A program made the translations under genes and the position numbers. A stretch of 64,000 bases of DNA, taken from assembly GCA_030813035.1 (NCBI GenBank), contig JAUSTV010000002.1. The stretch is one strand, 5' to 3'. Positions within the stretch are counted from its first letter, which is position 1, and the number at the start of each line of letters is the position of its first letter. The stretch comes from Bacillus_BA fengqiuensis. Lineage in GTDB: Bacteria > Bacillota > Bacilli > Bacillales > Bacillaceae_H. Below, piece after piece: positions 1 through 8,045 of the stretch. The notes beneath the pieces are model-generated. The model was given only the letters and a program-made list of their open reading frames with translations, did not search any database and was not told the DNA's origin.

Positions 1-1047
1 CATCAAAGCGATCTTCAGTCTGAACTAAAAGGGTTGTACCCCCTTCACAGCCAGACCGTACAAGCCGTGTGTCACAAATTTCTCCATGCCCGGGATAGTG
101 TTCGCAAAGCGCGGAAAACGGATAAGTCCATTCGGTATCCGTACAAGGAGAAGTTCGTCTTCCATCCAAAGTGGGTCGACAAATCCTTCGTGATCGAAGG
201 ACGCAAGCTGACCCTCAGCCTGGGCAGATGGAACAAGAAACAACAGGCACCACTTGTGTTGACGCTCGCATCGGTCCCAAACGGCGTGGTCAAAGAAGTA
301 GAACTCGTCTATGACGGTCAGTGGCATGCTTGTTTATCGTATGAAGATGGGGTGCAGCCCGTACCGGTGCAGGACGGCCACACAGCAGCGATTGATCCCG
401 GTGAGATCCATACGATTGCTACTGTATGTACAAACGGTCAAGCTCTCGTGATTTCAGGAAGGAAGATGCGCAGTATTCACCGGTTGCGTAATAAAAAAGT
501 GAGAGAACTACAAATTCTCATGAGCCGGTGTAAAAAAGGTTCCAGGAAATGGCGTCAATACAACCGGGTGAAGAAATACATCCTCTCTAAAAGCGAACGG
601 CAGCTAAAGGACATCTTGCACAAGACGACCCGTGCCTTTGTGGACTGGTGCATGGAACAAGGAGTCGGCCATGTCGCACTTGGTGATGTGGAAGGCGTGC
701 AGCGGCACAGCAGCAAACGAAACAAACGTCGGAAACAAGTGCGTTCCAAAAAGGTGAACCAAAAACTCAGCAATTGGAGCTTTGGGAAGGTCACCGCTCA
801 GTTAACGTATAAACTGGAAGCGGCCGGTATCTCGTTATCGAAAGAAAACGAAGCCTATACCACGCAAGCATGCCCTGCTTGCGGGAAACGGAACAAAGTC
901 CGTTCGCGAAACTATCGCTGTGCCTGCGGGTATGAACAGCATCGGGATGTCCATGGTGCGGGGAATATCTTATCCCAGTATCTGCACAGGAAGTTCCTAA
1001 AAGTGATGATGACCAGTATCACGTATCTACAGCCTGTACAGGCGTAG
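1..1047 (+). CDS. tnpB: TnpB family RNA-guided nuclease (IS200/IS605 type), 5' end cut by window
   Basis: The reading frame is open from base 1, so the N-terminus lies left of the window; the first start-like codon inside (TTG at 34) is probably internal. RuvC-like motifs are in order: AAIDPGE (first catalytic Asp), VALGDVEGV (Glu) and HRDVHGAGN (last Asp), with a CPACG...CACG zinc ribbon between the last two. All key residues look intact, so the nuclease may be active. TnpB proteins cleave DNA next to a short target motif, guided by an RNA made from the 3' end of their own gene and the element's right end, and help keep the transposon. No tnpA transposase gene is visible; it may lie upstream or be absent, as in IS1341-type elements. 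Confidence 0.9.
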   Translation, partial: HQSDLQSELKGLYPLHSQTVQAVCHKFLHARDSVRKARKTDKSIRYPYKEKFVFHPKWVDKSFVIEGRKLTLSLGRWNKKQQAPLVLTLASVPNGVVKEVELVYDGQWHACLSYEDGVQPVPVQDGHTAAIDPGEIHTIATVCTNGQALVISGRKMRSIHRLRNKKVRELQILMSRCKKGSRKWRQYNRVKKYILSKSERQLKDILHKTTRAFVDWCMEQGVGHVALGDVEGVQRHSSKRNKRRKQVRSKKVNQKLSNWSFGKVTAQLTYKLEAAGISLSKENEAYTTQACPACGKRNKVRSRNYRCACGYEQHRDVHGAGNILSQYLHRKFLKVMMTSITYLQPVQA

Positions 1048-1290
1048 TAGACGGGTAGAACCGCCCCGGGAGGAGAGGCCTTCGAAATCGACTCTCCTCC
1101 TGTTGCTTACGGTGGCAGCAAGCAGTCGGGAGACCCCTTGCGTCAAGACCACTGCTTCCATACGGGAGCGTCAGTCCCCTAGAAAGACGAGGGTGTCGTG
1201 TACACCTATGGACATCGTCCAACTTCTGATTTCGAGGGGATCGACAAGAAACCCCCACCTCAAGCGCGAAGCGATAGGTGGGGGAGGTTC
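960..1290 (+). ncRNA. Candidate omega-RNA (reRNA) and right end of the TnpB element
   Basis: The ~240 bases after the tnpB stop have no convincing ORF but contain several hairpins. They end in a strong stem in which CCCCCACCT (from 1253) pairs with AGGTGGGGG (1275-1283). Such a hairpin is typical of IS200/IS605 right ends. In TnpB systems the guide RNA spans the 3' end of the gene and this end, with the guide taken from flanking DNA. A guide would therefore start near 1290-1295 and read into the flank. The exact element boundary and RNA 5' end cannot be fixed by eye. Confidence 0.5.
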
Positions 1291-1311
1291 ATGTGAATAA
1301 CACCCCTTATG

Positions 1312-1350
1312 GAAAGAAGCGCGGCTGCTTAGCTGCGCTTCTTTCTTTTG
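1312..1350 (+). terminator. Rho-independent terminator
   Basis: GAAAGAAGCGC (1312-1322) pairs perfectly with GCGCTTCTTTC (1335-1345) and is followed by TTTTG. It separates the TnpB element flank from the trehalose operon. It is probably the terminator of an older gene interrupted by, or lying left of, the element. Confidence 0.75.
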
Positions 1351-1404
1351 ACTGGCTATTTTCGTTTTTGTTAGGTGATTTTAGGGAAAAGAAAAATAAA
1401 AAAT

Positions 1405-1418
1405 GGAGAGCGCTTTCT
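1405..1418 (+). promoter_or_regulatory. Possible cre (CcpA) site upstream of treP
   Basis: GGAGAGCGCTTTCT matches 11 of 14 positions of the consensus TGWAARCGYTTWCA and lies about 20 bases upstream of the -35 box. Catabolite repression of the tre operon is known in B. subtilis. A second cre-like match (TGTAAACGGTAACA, 12/14) sits at 1668-1681 just before the ribosome binding site. Confidence 0.45.
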
Positions 1419-1437
1419 AAAAACCTATCGCTTTTTA

Positions 1438-1494
1438 TTGACAAACTTGTATATACAGGTTAATCTATAACTATCACCAGCTTGTATATACATG
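1438..1494 (+). promoter_or_regulatory. treP promoter with two TreR operators
   Basis: A sigma-A promoter is visible: TTGACA (1438-1443), a 17-base spacer and TAATCT (1461-1466). The palindrome CTTGTATATACAGG (1446-1459) fills the spacer and a second copy, CTTGTATATACATG (1481-1494), sits just downstream. Both match the TTGTATATACAA-type operators known for TreR of B. subtilis. Repressor bound between -35 and -10 would block the polymerase; trehalose-6-phosphate is the known inducer in the family. The transcript then has a ~200-base leader in which I see no clear riboswitch. Confidence 0.85.
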
Positions 1495-1694
1495 TTGGTG
1501 GTGAAGAGAACGTTTTAGCGAAGATGACTTATTGTCTTTGAAGAAAGCGGTATCAAGGACCAAGGGTTTTAAAGGATACAATTAAAAACATTTACAAAAA
1601 GTATAGACGAGCATAAATCGTTCTCGGTTTGCTGGAGAGGATTAGAATCCGTTTATTTTGCTAGATATGTAAACGGTAACAGGAGGATAGGAAA

Positions 1695-3098
1695 ATGAGC
1701 GTAAATAAACAATCTGTCGAACAAATCATTCAGGCTGTCGGCGGTAAAGAGAATATCGCAGCTGCTACACATTGCGTGACGCGCCTGCGCTTTGCCTTAA
1801 AAGATGAGAGCAAAGTAGATAAAGAAGCGCTTGAAAGCATTGATCTTGTAAAAGGGTCATTCTCTACAAATGGACAGTTCCAGGTCGTAATCGGCCAAGG
1901 AACGGTTGATAAAGTATATAACGAAATGGTTGCCATGACAGGAATCGGCCAGGCAACAAAGCAAGAAATCAAAGATGCGGCGGCACAAAATTTAAATCCG
2001 CTGCAGCGTGCGATTAAAACATTGGCTGACATCTTCATCCCGATTTTGCCAGCTATCGTAACAGCCGGTTTACTTATGGGAATCAACAACATTTTGACGG
2101 GTCCCGGCATTTTCTTTGATGAAAAAGCATTGGTTGATGTATATCCACAATGGAAAGATTTTGCGAGCATCGTCAATTTGATCGCGAATACCGCATTCGT
2201 ATTTTTGCCTGGTTTAATTGGATGGTCGGCTGTTAATCGATTTGGAGGCAATCCGTTACTCGGGATCGTTCTCGGTCTAATGCTTGTTCACCCGGATCTT
2301 TTAAACGCCTGGGGTTACGGGGCGGCAGAAGAAATTCCAACATGGAATCTATTCGGTCTTGAAGTTCAAAAAGTAGGCTATCAAGGACAAGTATTGCCGG
2401 TTTTATTAGCGTCTTACGTATTAGCAAAGCTTGAAATCTTTTTGAAGAAAAAGATTCCAGATGCATTTCAACTATTGCTTGTAGCACCGATTGCGTTATT
2501 ATTAACAGGTTTTGTCTCATTCATTGCGATTGGTCCCATTACCTTTGCAATCGGTAATGTCATTACAGATGCGGTTGTAGGAATTTTCGAAGTAGCACCT
2601 ATCTTAGGCGGATTGATTTACGGGGGCCTTTATGCACCGCTTGTTATCACAGGGATGCATCATACGTTCTTGGCGGTTGACTTACAGTTGATTGGAAGCA
2701 CAGGCGGCACATTCCTATGGCCGATGGTAGCATTATCCAACATTGCCCAAGGTACGGCGGCATTAGCCATGATGCTTGTTCTAAAAGATGAAAAACTGAA
2801 GAGTTTGTCTGCGACATCAGCAATTTCTGCTTACCTTGGGATTACAGAGCCGGCGATGTTCGGAGTGAACTTGCGTTTCCGATTTGCGTTCATTTCAGCC
2901 ATTATCGGTTCAGCGCTTGCAGGTGCATTCATTTCCGTGCAAGGAGTAAAAGCTCCTTCAATCGGTGTGGGCGGACTTCCTGGATTTTTATCTATCTTTC
3001 CGCAAAACTGGGGATCATTCTTTATCGGCATGGCTATCGTGTTAATCGTTCCATTCGTTTTAACACTTTTATTAGGAAAAATGCGTAAAGAAAAATAA
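1695..3098 (+). CDS. treP: PTS trehalose-specific EIIBC component
   Basis: 467 residues, close to B. subtilis TreP. The N-terminal EIIB domain (about 1-85) has the phosphorylated cysteine in THCVTRLRF (Cys27). The rest is a glucose-type EIIC membrane domain with about ten hydrophobic segments and the conserved ITGMHH and GITEPAMFG motifs. No EIIA domain is fused, so phosphate must come from an EIIA-Glc-type protein encoded elsewhere. The product imports trehalose as trehalose-6-phosphate. ATG start with AGGAGG 7 bases upstream. It is followed by treA and treR in the classical order, and the promoter carries TreR operators, which makes trehalose more likely than another disaccharide. Confidence 0.93.
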   Translation: MSVNKQSVEQIIQAVGGKENIAAATHCVTRLRFALKDESKVDKEALESIDLVKGSFSTNGQFQVVIGQGTVDKVYNEMVAMTGIGQATKQEIKDAAAQNLNPLQRAIKTLADIFIPILPAIVTAGLLMGINNILTGPGIFFDEKALVDVYPQWKDFASIVNLIANTAFVFLPGLIGWSAVNRFGGNPLLGIVLGLMLVHPDLLNAWGYGAAEEIPTWNLFGLEVQKVGYQGQVLPVLLASYVLAKLEIFLKKKIPDAFQLLLVAPIALLLTGFVSFIAIGPITFAIGNVITDAVVGIFEVAPILGGLIYGGLYAPLVITGMHHTFLAVDLQLIGSTGGTFLWPMVALSNIAQGTAALAMMLVLKDEKLKSLSATSAISAYLGITEPAMFGVNLRFRFAFISAIIGSALAGAFISVQGVKAPSIGVGGLPGFLSIFPQNWGSFFIGMAIVLIVPFVLTLLLGKMRKEK

Positions 3099-3146
3099 AG
3101 AGAAAGACCTGTCAAAAAGGCGGGTTTAAGAATTTATAAAACTAGA

Positions 3147-3195
3147 ACGATACCATCGAACATAAAAGCATACAGCTTGTTCAGCATGGTATCGT
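3147..3195 (+). other. Stem-loop downstream of treP
   Basis: ACGATACCAT (3147-3156) pairs with ATGGTATCGT (3186-3195), and inner GAACA/TGTTC also pair. There is no clean T-run after it, so it could be an RNA-stabilising hairpin or a weak attenuator that lowers treA expression relative to treP. Confidence 0.5.
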
Positions 3196-3245
3196 ATCTT
3201 GCATTTTAAAAAGGTAAGAAAGTATAACTTTTTCGAAGGGTACTG

Positions 3246-3424
3246 GTGTCTAGCTCCAGCGCCTAGCTCAGCACGGGAAAAGATGATTGCCCTCATAAGG
3301 CAAAAAACGTATACGGGGTCAATCCCTATTTCCTTTGGCCCACAGGAGGTGGGTTATGCCGACGTTGGTGATTGACGTGGCGAATTTAGTCGGCCTTCAT
3401 TGACCAAGGCGCTTGCGCTTTTCT
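3246..3424 (+). repeat. Intergenic palindromic repeat (AGCGCCT...AGGCGCT type), copy 1
   Basis: This block starts GTGTCTAGCTCCAGCGCCTAG and ends AAGGCGCTTGCGCTTTT. AGCGCCT (3258-3264) pairs with AGGCGCT (3407-3413), so the whole unit can fold on itself. The same ends bound another unit at 6151-6275. The interior differs between the copies. It fills most of the treP-treA gap and ends about 40 bases before the treA start. No convincing gene lies in it. Confidence 0.75.
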
Positions 3425-3463
3425 TAAATCTATTTACTTAAATCATAAATGGCGGTGGAAGAA

Positions 3464-5149
3464 ATGAAACACCCTTGGTGGAAAAAAGCAGTTGTCTATC
3501 AGATTTATCCAAAAAGCTTTAACGATACAAAAGGTAATGGTGTAGGCGATTTGCAGGGAATTATTGAAAAGCTGGATTATTTAAATGAATTGGGTGTCGA
3601 TGTCGTTTGGTTGACTCCAATCTATAAGTCTCCGCAGCATGACAATGGATACGATATCAGCGACTATTATGATATTCATGAAGAATATGGCACGATGGAA
3701 GATTTCGATCGTTTATTGGAAGAAGCCCATAAACGCGGCATCAAAGTGATTATGGATATTGTCGTGAATCATACATCAACGGAACATGAGTGGTTCAAGC
3801 AGGCGGCTTCTTCAAAGGACAATCCGTATCGCGACTTCTATATTTGGCGTGATGGAAAAGAAGACGGCAGCGAACCGACGAACTGGGAATCCAAATTCGG
3901 GGGTTCGGCATGGAAATATGACGAGAAAACAGGGCAGTATTACTTGCATCTCTTTGATGTGACACAGGCGGATTTAAATTGGGAAAACGAAGAAGTCCGT
4001 CAAAAGGTATATGAAATGATGAATTTCTGGTTCGAAAAAGGAGTCGACGGCTTCCGCCTGGATGTCATCAATTTGATTTCCAAAGATCAGCGCTTCCCTG
4101 ATGATGACGGATCTGTATCGCCTGGAGACGGACGCAAATTTTATACGGACGGCCCAAGAGTACATGAATTTTTGCAAGAGACCAATCGTGAAGTTTTCTC
4201 CAAATATGATGCGATGACAGTCGGGGAAATGTCCTCTACGACGATCGATCACTGCATCAACTATTCAAATCCGGAACGCCATGAGTTAAGCATGACCTTT
4301 AACTTCCATCATTTGAAGGTAGATTATGCGAATGGAGATAAATGGACCATCGCTGACTTTGACTTTTTGGCATTAAAACGTATTTTGTCGACATGGCAAA
4401 CGGAAATGCATAAAGGCGGGGGCTGGAATGCGCTGTTTTGGTGCAACCACGATCAGCCGCGCGTTGTATCCCGTTACGGCGATGACGGAGAGTACCGGGT
4501 GGAATCGGCAAAAATGCTGGCGACCTCCATTCATATGATGCAAGGAACTCCTTATATTTATCAGGGAGAAGAATTCGGCATGACGAATCCGAAGTTTGAC
4601 CGCATCGAAGATTATCGCGACGTTGAATCATTGAACATCTACAAGATTAAACGGGAACAGGGAATGAGCGAAGAAGAAATTTTGGCTATTTTAAAACAAA
4701 AGTCACGCGACAACTCCCGTACGCCTGTCCAATGGAACGATGGGCCGAATGCCGGTTTTACAGCAGGAACGCCATGGATCCATGCGGCGGCCAACTATCC
4801 GGAAATCAATGCAGAAAAGGCGCTGAAAGACACTAACTCGGTATTTTACCATTATCAAAAGCTCATCCAGCTCCGCAAGCAGTACGATATCATGACGGAT
4901 GGCGATTACCAGCTCATCCTTGCAGATCATCCAGACATCTTTGCCTATGTTCGTAACGTCGAGAATGAAAAGCTTCTTGTCGTGAATAACTATTACGGGA
5001 AAGAAACGACGTTTGAACTGCCGCAAGAAGTCGATGCAGCAGGATACAAAAGCGAAATCCTTCTTTCCAACTATGAAGGCTCCGGCAGTGATATTCATAA
5101 GGTGACATTGCGCCCGTATGAATCGGTTGTCTATCATTTGAAAAAATAA
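3464..5149 (+). CDS. treA: Trehalose-6-phosphate hydrolase (GH13)
   Basis: 561 residues from the ATG at 3464. An in-frame ATG at 3449 has no ribosome binding site, whereas GGTGG precedes 3464 and the B. subtilis protein also begins only a few residues before PWWKKAVVYQIYPKSF. The four GH13 regions are present: DIVVNH, GFRLDVINL (nucleophile ~Asp200), TVGEM (acid ~Glu255) and WCNHDQPR (~Asp330). The enzyme splits trehalose-6-phosphate, delivered by TreP, into glucose and glucose-6-phosphate in the cytoplasm. Related oligo-1,6-glucosidases share these motifs; the operon context decides the call. The gene is called treC in some genera. A palindromic repeat sits directly upstream. Confidence 0.93.
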   Translation: MKHPWWKKAVVYQIYPKSFNDTKGNGVGDLQGIIEKLDYLNELGVDVVWLTPIYKSPQHDNGYDISDYYDIHEEYGTMEDFDRLLEEAHKRGIKVIMDIVVNHTSTEHEWFKQAASSKDNPYRDFYIWRDGKEDGSEPTNWESKFGGSAWKYDEKTGQYYLHLFDVTQADLNWENEEVRQKVYEMMNFWFEKGVDGFRLDVINLISKDQRFPDDDGSVSPGDGRKFYTDGPRVHEFLQETNREVFSKYDAMTVGEMSSTTIDHCINYSNPERHELSMTFNFHHLKVDYANGDKWTIADFDFLALKRILSTWQTEMHKGGGWNALFWCNHDQPRVVSRYGDDGEYRVESAKMLATSIHMMQGTPYIYQGEEFGMTNPKFDRIEDYRDVESLNIYKIKREQGMSEEEILAILKQKSRDNSRTPVQWNDGPNAGFTAGTPWIHAAANYPEINAEKALKDTNSVFYHYQKLIQLRKQYDIMTDGDYQLILADHPDIFAYVRNVENEKLLVVNNYYGKETTFELPQEVDAAGYKSEILLSNYEGSGSDIHKVTLRPYESVVYHLKK

Positions 5150-5272
5150 CCTTTCATCGCTAAAAAAGCATTTTTAGCTAATAGGAGATTTCATTTCCCG
5201 TATGAGGGGAAAAATCTGACTGGCACAAGGTTCACTTTATCGGTACAATAAATAGAAACACTCTTATTGAAC

Positions 5273-5317
5273 GAGGGGGTTCCGATACATCTATTTTAGA
5301 TGCGTTGGGGCCCCCTC
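5273..5317 (+). other. Nested hairpin in front of treR
   Basis: GAGGGGG (5273-5279) pairs with CCCCCTC (5311-5317), enclosing a perfect CATCTA/TAGATG stem (5288-5293 / 5297-5302). No T-run follows. It lies in the treR leader, about 35 bases before the preferred start, and could modulate treR translation or mRNA stability. The role is inferred. Confidence 0.45.
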
Positions 5318-5352
5318 TTGCACAAGATCAAATAAATGCGGTGATGATAAAG

Positions 5353-6069
5353 ATGAGAGAAAATAAATATTTAGCGATTTATAATGAATTGGCGGAAAAT
5401 ATTCAAACAGGCCGATTAAAGCCAAACACAAAATTGCCATCGGAAAATGAGCTGGTCGAACAATATGATACATCGCGTGAGACGATTAGAAAAGCGTTAA
5501 CGATGCTATCCCAAAACGGCTATATCCAAAAAATAAAAGGAAAAGGTTCCTTTGTGCTGGATGTGACGAAATTTGATTTTCCCATTTCGGGCCTTGTCAG
5601 TTTTAAAGAATTGGCGCAAAAAATGGGAAAGCCATGGAAGACCATTGTGTACGAGTTTGATTTGGTCAAGCCGGATGACTATTTACAGCAGCAGCTTAAC
5701 GTAACGAACAAAGAGCATGTATGGAAGGTGCTGCGGGCCCGTGAAATAGATGGCGAGCGGATTATTTTAGACAAGGACTTTTTCAATAAAAAGCATGTGC
5801 CCAGCCTTACGAGAGAAATTTGTGAGGGCTCCATTTATGAGTATCTTGAACAGGAAATGGAACTGAAAATCAGCTTTGCGAAAAAAGAAATTTTTGTAGA
5901 TGATCCGACAGAAGAAGACAGGAAGTATTTGGATTTAAAAGATTATAACCATATCGTCGTCGTCAAAAACTATGTATATTTAGAAGATGCCAGTTTATTT
6001 GAATATACGGAATCGAGGCATCGGCTCGATAAATTCCGCTTCGTCGATTTCGCAAGGAGAAGACATTGA
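5353..6069 (+). CDS. treR: Trehalose operon repressor, GntR family (UTRA)
   Basis: 238 residues from ATG 5353, the same length as B. subtilis TreR. The frame is open back to TTG 5305 (with GTG 5341 and ATG 5344 between), but only the later starts match the family N-terminus. The ribosome binding site is weak for all of them. The winged helix is at about residues 5-70 (KLPSENELVEQYDTSRETIR, then a recognition helix and QNGYIQKIKGKGSFV). The UTRA ligand domain follows. In B. subtilis, TreR binds the tre operators until trehalose-6-phosphate releases it. The palindromes at 1446-1494 are the expected targets. Confidence 0.92.
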   Translation: MRENKYLAIYNELAENIQTGRLKPNTKLPSENELVEQYDTSRETIRKALTMLSQNGYIQKIKGKGSFVLDVTKFDFPISGLVSFKELAQKMGKPWKTIVYEFDLVKPDDYLQQQLNVTNKEHVWKVLRAREIDGERIILDKDFFNKKHVPSLTREICEGSIYEYLEQEMELKISFAKKEIFVDDPTEEDRKYLDLKDYNHIVVVKNYVYLEDASLFEYTESRHRLDKFRFVDFARRRH

Positions 6070-6072
6070 GGA

Positions 6073-6112
6073 AAGCATCTGCCAAGGAGGGGGCAGATGC
6101 TTTTTTGTTTTG
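6073..6112 (+). terminator. Terminator of the tre operon
   Basis: AAGCATCTGCC pairs with GGCAGATGCTT around a short loop, followed by TTTTTGTTTTG. A similar GCATCTGC/GCAGATGC stem recurs at 50601-50622. Confidence 0.9.
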
Positions 6113-6150
6113 TAGGAAATTATAAAATCTGGGCTTGTGGATAAGCGCTT

Positions 6151-6275
6151 CGGCATCTAGCTCCAGCGCCTAGCCCCTCGAGGTCATAAGCCACTCCAGA
6201 ATTGAAGGTAAAAAGCACCTTCTATTCTGGATCGTCTTATGCTTGTCAGGGCTGATCAAGGCGCTTACGCTTTTG
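6151..6275 (+). repeat. Intergenic palindromic repeat (AGCGCCT...AGGCGCT type), copy 2
   Basis: The unit has the same ends as the one at 3246-3424: TCTAGCTCCAGCGCCTAG at the left and CAAGGCGCTTACGCTTTT at the right; AGCGCCT (6165-6171) pairs with AGGCGCT (6259-6265). Inside, CCAGAAT/ATTCTGG and GAAGGT/ACCTTC form a long stem. A 74-codon ORF overlapping it looks like chance. Between the repeat and the next gene (6276-6444) I see only AT-rich DNA, probably holding that gene's promoter. Confidence 0.78.
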
Positions 6276-6444
6276 TTCTTTTGGCAATGGAGAAGTTTTG
6301 AATGTGAAATAAGATGCTTGTTGGATATCTCGTTGTATGATAATTTTAAGAATAAAAATTATGCGAAAATGGATTTTTACGATGCAAAATTGCATTGTGA
6401 GTTTAAACCAAATGTGAAAATGAACGTGGAAAAGGGTGAGAAAT

Positions 6445-7827
6445 TTGAACGAGATACAGTGGAATGAAGATCAGTCGATTCTTAATTCGCTAAAAGATGA
6501 TTTGCTGGTGACAAATAAAGAGGGAATCATTGTGAGGGTCAGCGAAGGTACGGGTGATATTTATGAGGTTAAAGCGGAGGAATTATTAGGGAAATCGGTT
6601 TATGAACTGGAGAAGCAAGGTGTATTCACCCCGATTGTCACCCCCATTGTGTTAGAAAACAAAAAGAAAACAACGTTAGTACAAACGACCAAACATGGAA
6701 AAAAAGTATTGGTTACCGGCATTCCCGTGAAAGATTCAGAAGGGGAAATCAGGAGAATCATCAGCTACTCCCATGATGTCACCGAATTAATGGAAGTCAA
6801 AAAGTATTTAGATGCGATGGAAGATGAAATGCAGCGGGTAAAAACAGAACTGGAGCTGCTGCGGAATAAGAACTTGTTAACAGAAGGTTTAGTCTCCAAT
6901 AGTGAAAAAATGCAGCACGTCCTTAACACAGCCATTCACGTTTCGAATGTGGATGTCAACGTATTGCTTCTTGGTGAATCGGGAGTAGGGAAAACGCATT
7001 TGGCTAAATTCATCCACAATAGGAGCCCGAGATGTAAAGGTCCTTTTATAGAAGTAAACTGCGGAGCGATTCCAGATCATTTATTTGAAGCAGAATTTTT
7101 CGGGTATGAAGCGGGATCATTCACAGGAGCCTCTCGTAATGGAAAGATGGGATTAGTGGAATTAGCGGACGGAGGAACGTTATTTTTGGATGAGATAGGA
7201 GAGCTCTCTTTATCACATCAAGTAAAAATCTTAAAGCTGATACAAGAGAAACAATTTTATCGGGTCGGGGGCAGAAAGCCGAAAACCGTTGATTTCAGGC
7301 TGATTGCCGCAACAAACAAAAACTTGGAAAAGGCGGTAGAAGAAAAAGAGTTTAGAGAAGATCTTTACTTCCGTTTAAGTGTAGTTCCTGTTACCATTCC
7401 GTCATTGCGTGAGCGGCCGGAAGACATCTTTCCGCTCATTACCCATTTTATCGAGCAATTCGAAAAAAAATATAACCGAAAAAGGAAGCTGGATGAAGCG
7501 GTCATTCATGCTCTACTGACACATGAATGGAAGGGAAATATACGAGAATTAATTAATGTAATTGAGCATGCAGTCGTCATTTCTCCTACCTCGCTCATCA
7601 CGATAGAACATTTACCGCTTTCGATAAAAAAACGGCAATCATTGGGCCTATTTCCAGAAGAAACTGCCTTACAGCTTAATGATGCACTGGATATGCTGGA
7701 AAAAGAAATGCTCTTAAAAGCCAAGAAGCAGTACGGAACGACAATGGAAATGGGAAAAGCCCTAGGGATAAGCCAGTCATCCGTTGTAAGGAAGCTCCAA
7801 AAACATCATATTATAAGTCCAACTTGA
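6445..7827 (+). CDS. Sigma-54-dependent transcriptional activator (PAS-AAA+-HTH)
   Basis: 460 residues from TTG 6445, chosen because AAGGGTGAG lies 4-5 bases upstream (GTG 6436 would overlap that site). Order of domains: PAS sensor (about 20-110), coiled coil (~115-145), AAA+ ATPase (~150-375) with Walker A GESGVGKT, the sigma-54 contact loop as GSFTGA (one change from GAFTGA) and Walker B LFLDEIGEL, then a Fis-type HTH (LGISQSSVVRKLQ). Such proteins hydrolyse ATP to open sigma-54 promoters. A textbook -24/-12 promoter follows at 7969-7984 in front of an aminotransferase gene, so this is the likely local activator; the PAS ligand is unknown. Its role resembles the sigma-54 activators of GABA catabolism described in the B. 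cereus group. Confidence 0.9.
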   Translation: MNEIQWNEDQSILNSLKDDLLVTNKEGIIVRVSEGTGDIYEVKAEELLGKSVYELEKQGVFTPIVTPIVLENKKKTTLVQTTKHGKKVLVTGIPVKDSEGEIRRIISYSHDVTELMEVKKYLDAMEDEMQRVKTELELLRNKNLLTEGLVSNSEKMQHVLNTAIHVSNVDVNVLLLGESGVGKTHLAKFIHNRSPRCKGPFIEVNCGAIPDHLFEAEFFGYEAGSFTGASRNGKMGLVELADGGTLFLDEIGELSLSHQVKILKLIQEKQFYRVGGRKPKTVDFRLIAATNKNLEKAVEEKEFREDLYFRLSVVPVTIPSLRERPEDIFPLITHFIEQFEKKYNRKRKLDEAVIHALLTHEWKGNIRELINVIEHAVVISPTSLITIEHLPLSIKKRQSLGLFPEETALQLNDALDMLEKEMLLKAKKQYGTTMEMGKALGISQSSVVRKLQKHHIISPT

Positions 7828-7894
7828 TAACTTGACACCTCTATATTCAATTGAGAAGAGTTCATAAACGATTATTTAGACATCTTGAATCGAC

Positions 7895-7962
7895 CCTCAA
7901 AGGTTTAGAAAATGGGGCATGGCCGCTCTTTGGTCATGCCCCATTTTCTAAATCGATCTTAT
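7895..7962 (-). repeat. Palindromic intergenic repeat (CATGACCAAAG family), copy in reverse orientation
   Basis: The core is a strong inverted repeat around a short loop (GGGGCATGGCC...GGTCATGCCCC within TAGAAAAT/ATTTTCTA). Read on the reverse strand it shares ATCGATTTAGAAA, CATGACCAAAGAGCGGCC and AACCTTTGAG with the block at 18528-18665. It may double as a terminator for the activator gene. It ends just upstream of the -24 box of the following promoter. Confidence 0.65.
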
Positions 7963-7968
7963 ATAGTT

Positions 7969-7984
7969 TGGCATGATTCTTGCA
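7969..7984 (+). promoter_or_regulatory. Sigma-54 (-24/-12) promoter
   Basis: TGGCATGATTCTTGCA matches the consensus TGGCAC-N5-TTGCA at all but one position, and the GG (7970-7971) and GC (7982-7983) doublets are exactly 10 bases apart. The aminotransferase gene starts 62 bases downstream, and a sigma-54 activator gene lies immediately upstream. Confidence 0.9.
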
Positions 7985-8045
7985 TGTATGAAGGGTAGAA
8001 GACTTTTTAGTCTACTTATCCAACATAGTGTGAGGAGGATGTTTC

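Noticed and set aside
1047..1290. CRISPR-like array near TnpB
   Set aside because: The hairpins are not regularly spaced repeats; the region fits a right end/omega-RNA. No CRISPR array or cas gene was seen anywhere in the window.
1278..1463. 61-codon ORF after the TnpB element
   Set aside because: It crosses a clear terminator hairpin and the TreR-controlled promoter, and its sequence is just the translated hairpin and AT-rich DNA.
1500..1690. Antiterminator or riboswitch in the treP leader
   Set aside because: I looked for a RAT-type antiterminator element and a terminator with T-run and found neither; operators explain the control.
6243..6467. 74-codon ORF before the sigma-54 activator gene
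   Set aside because: It starts inside an intergenic repeat, has no ribosome binding site and overlaps the real gene in another frame.
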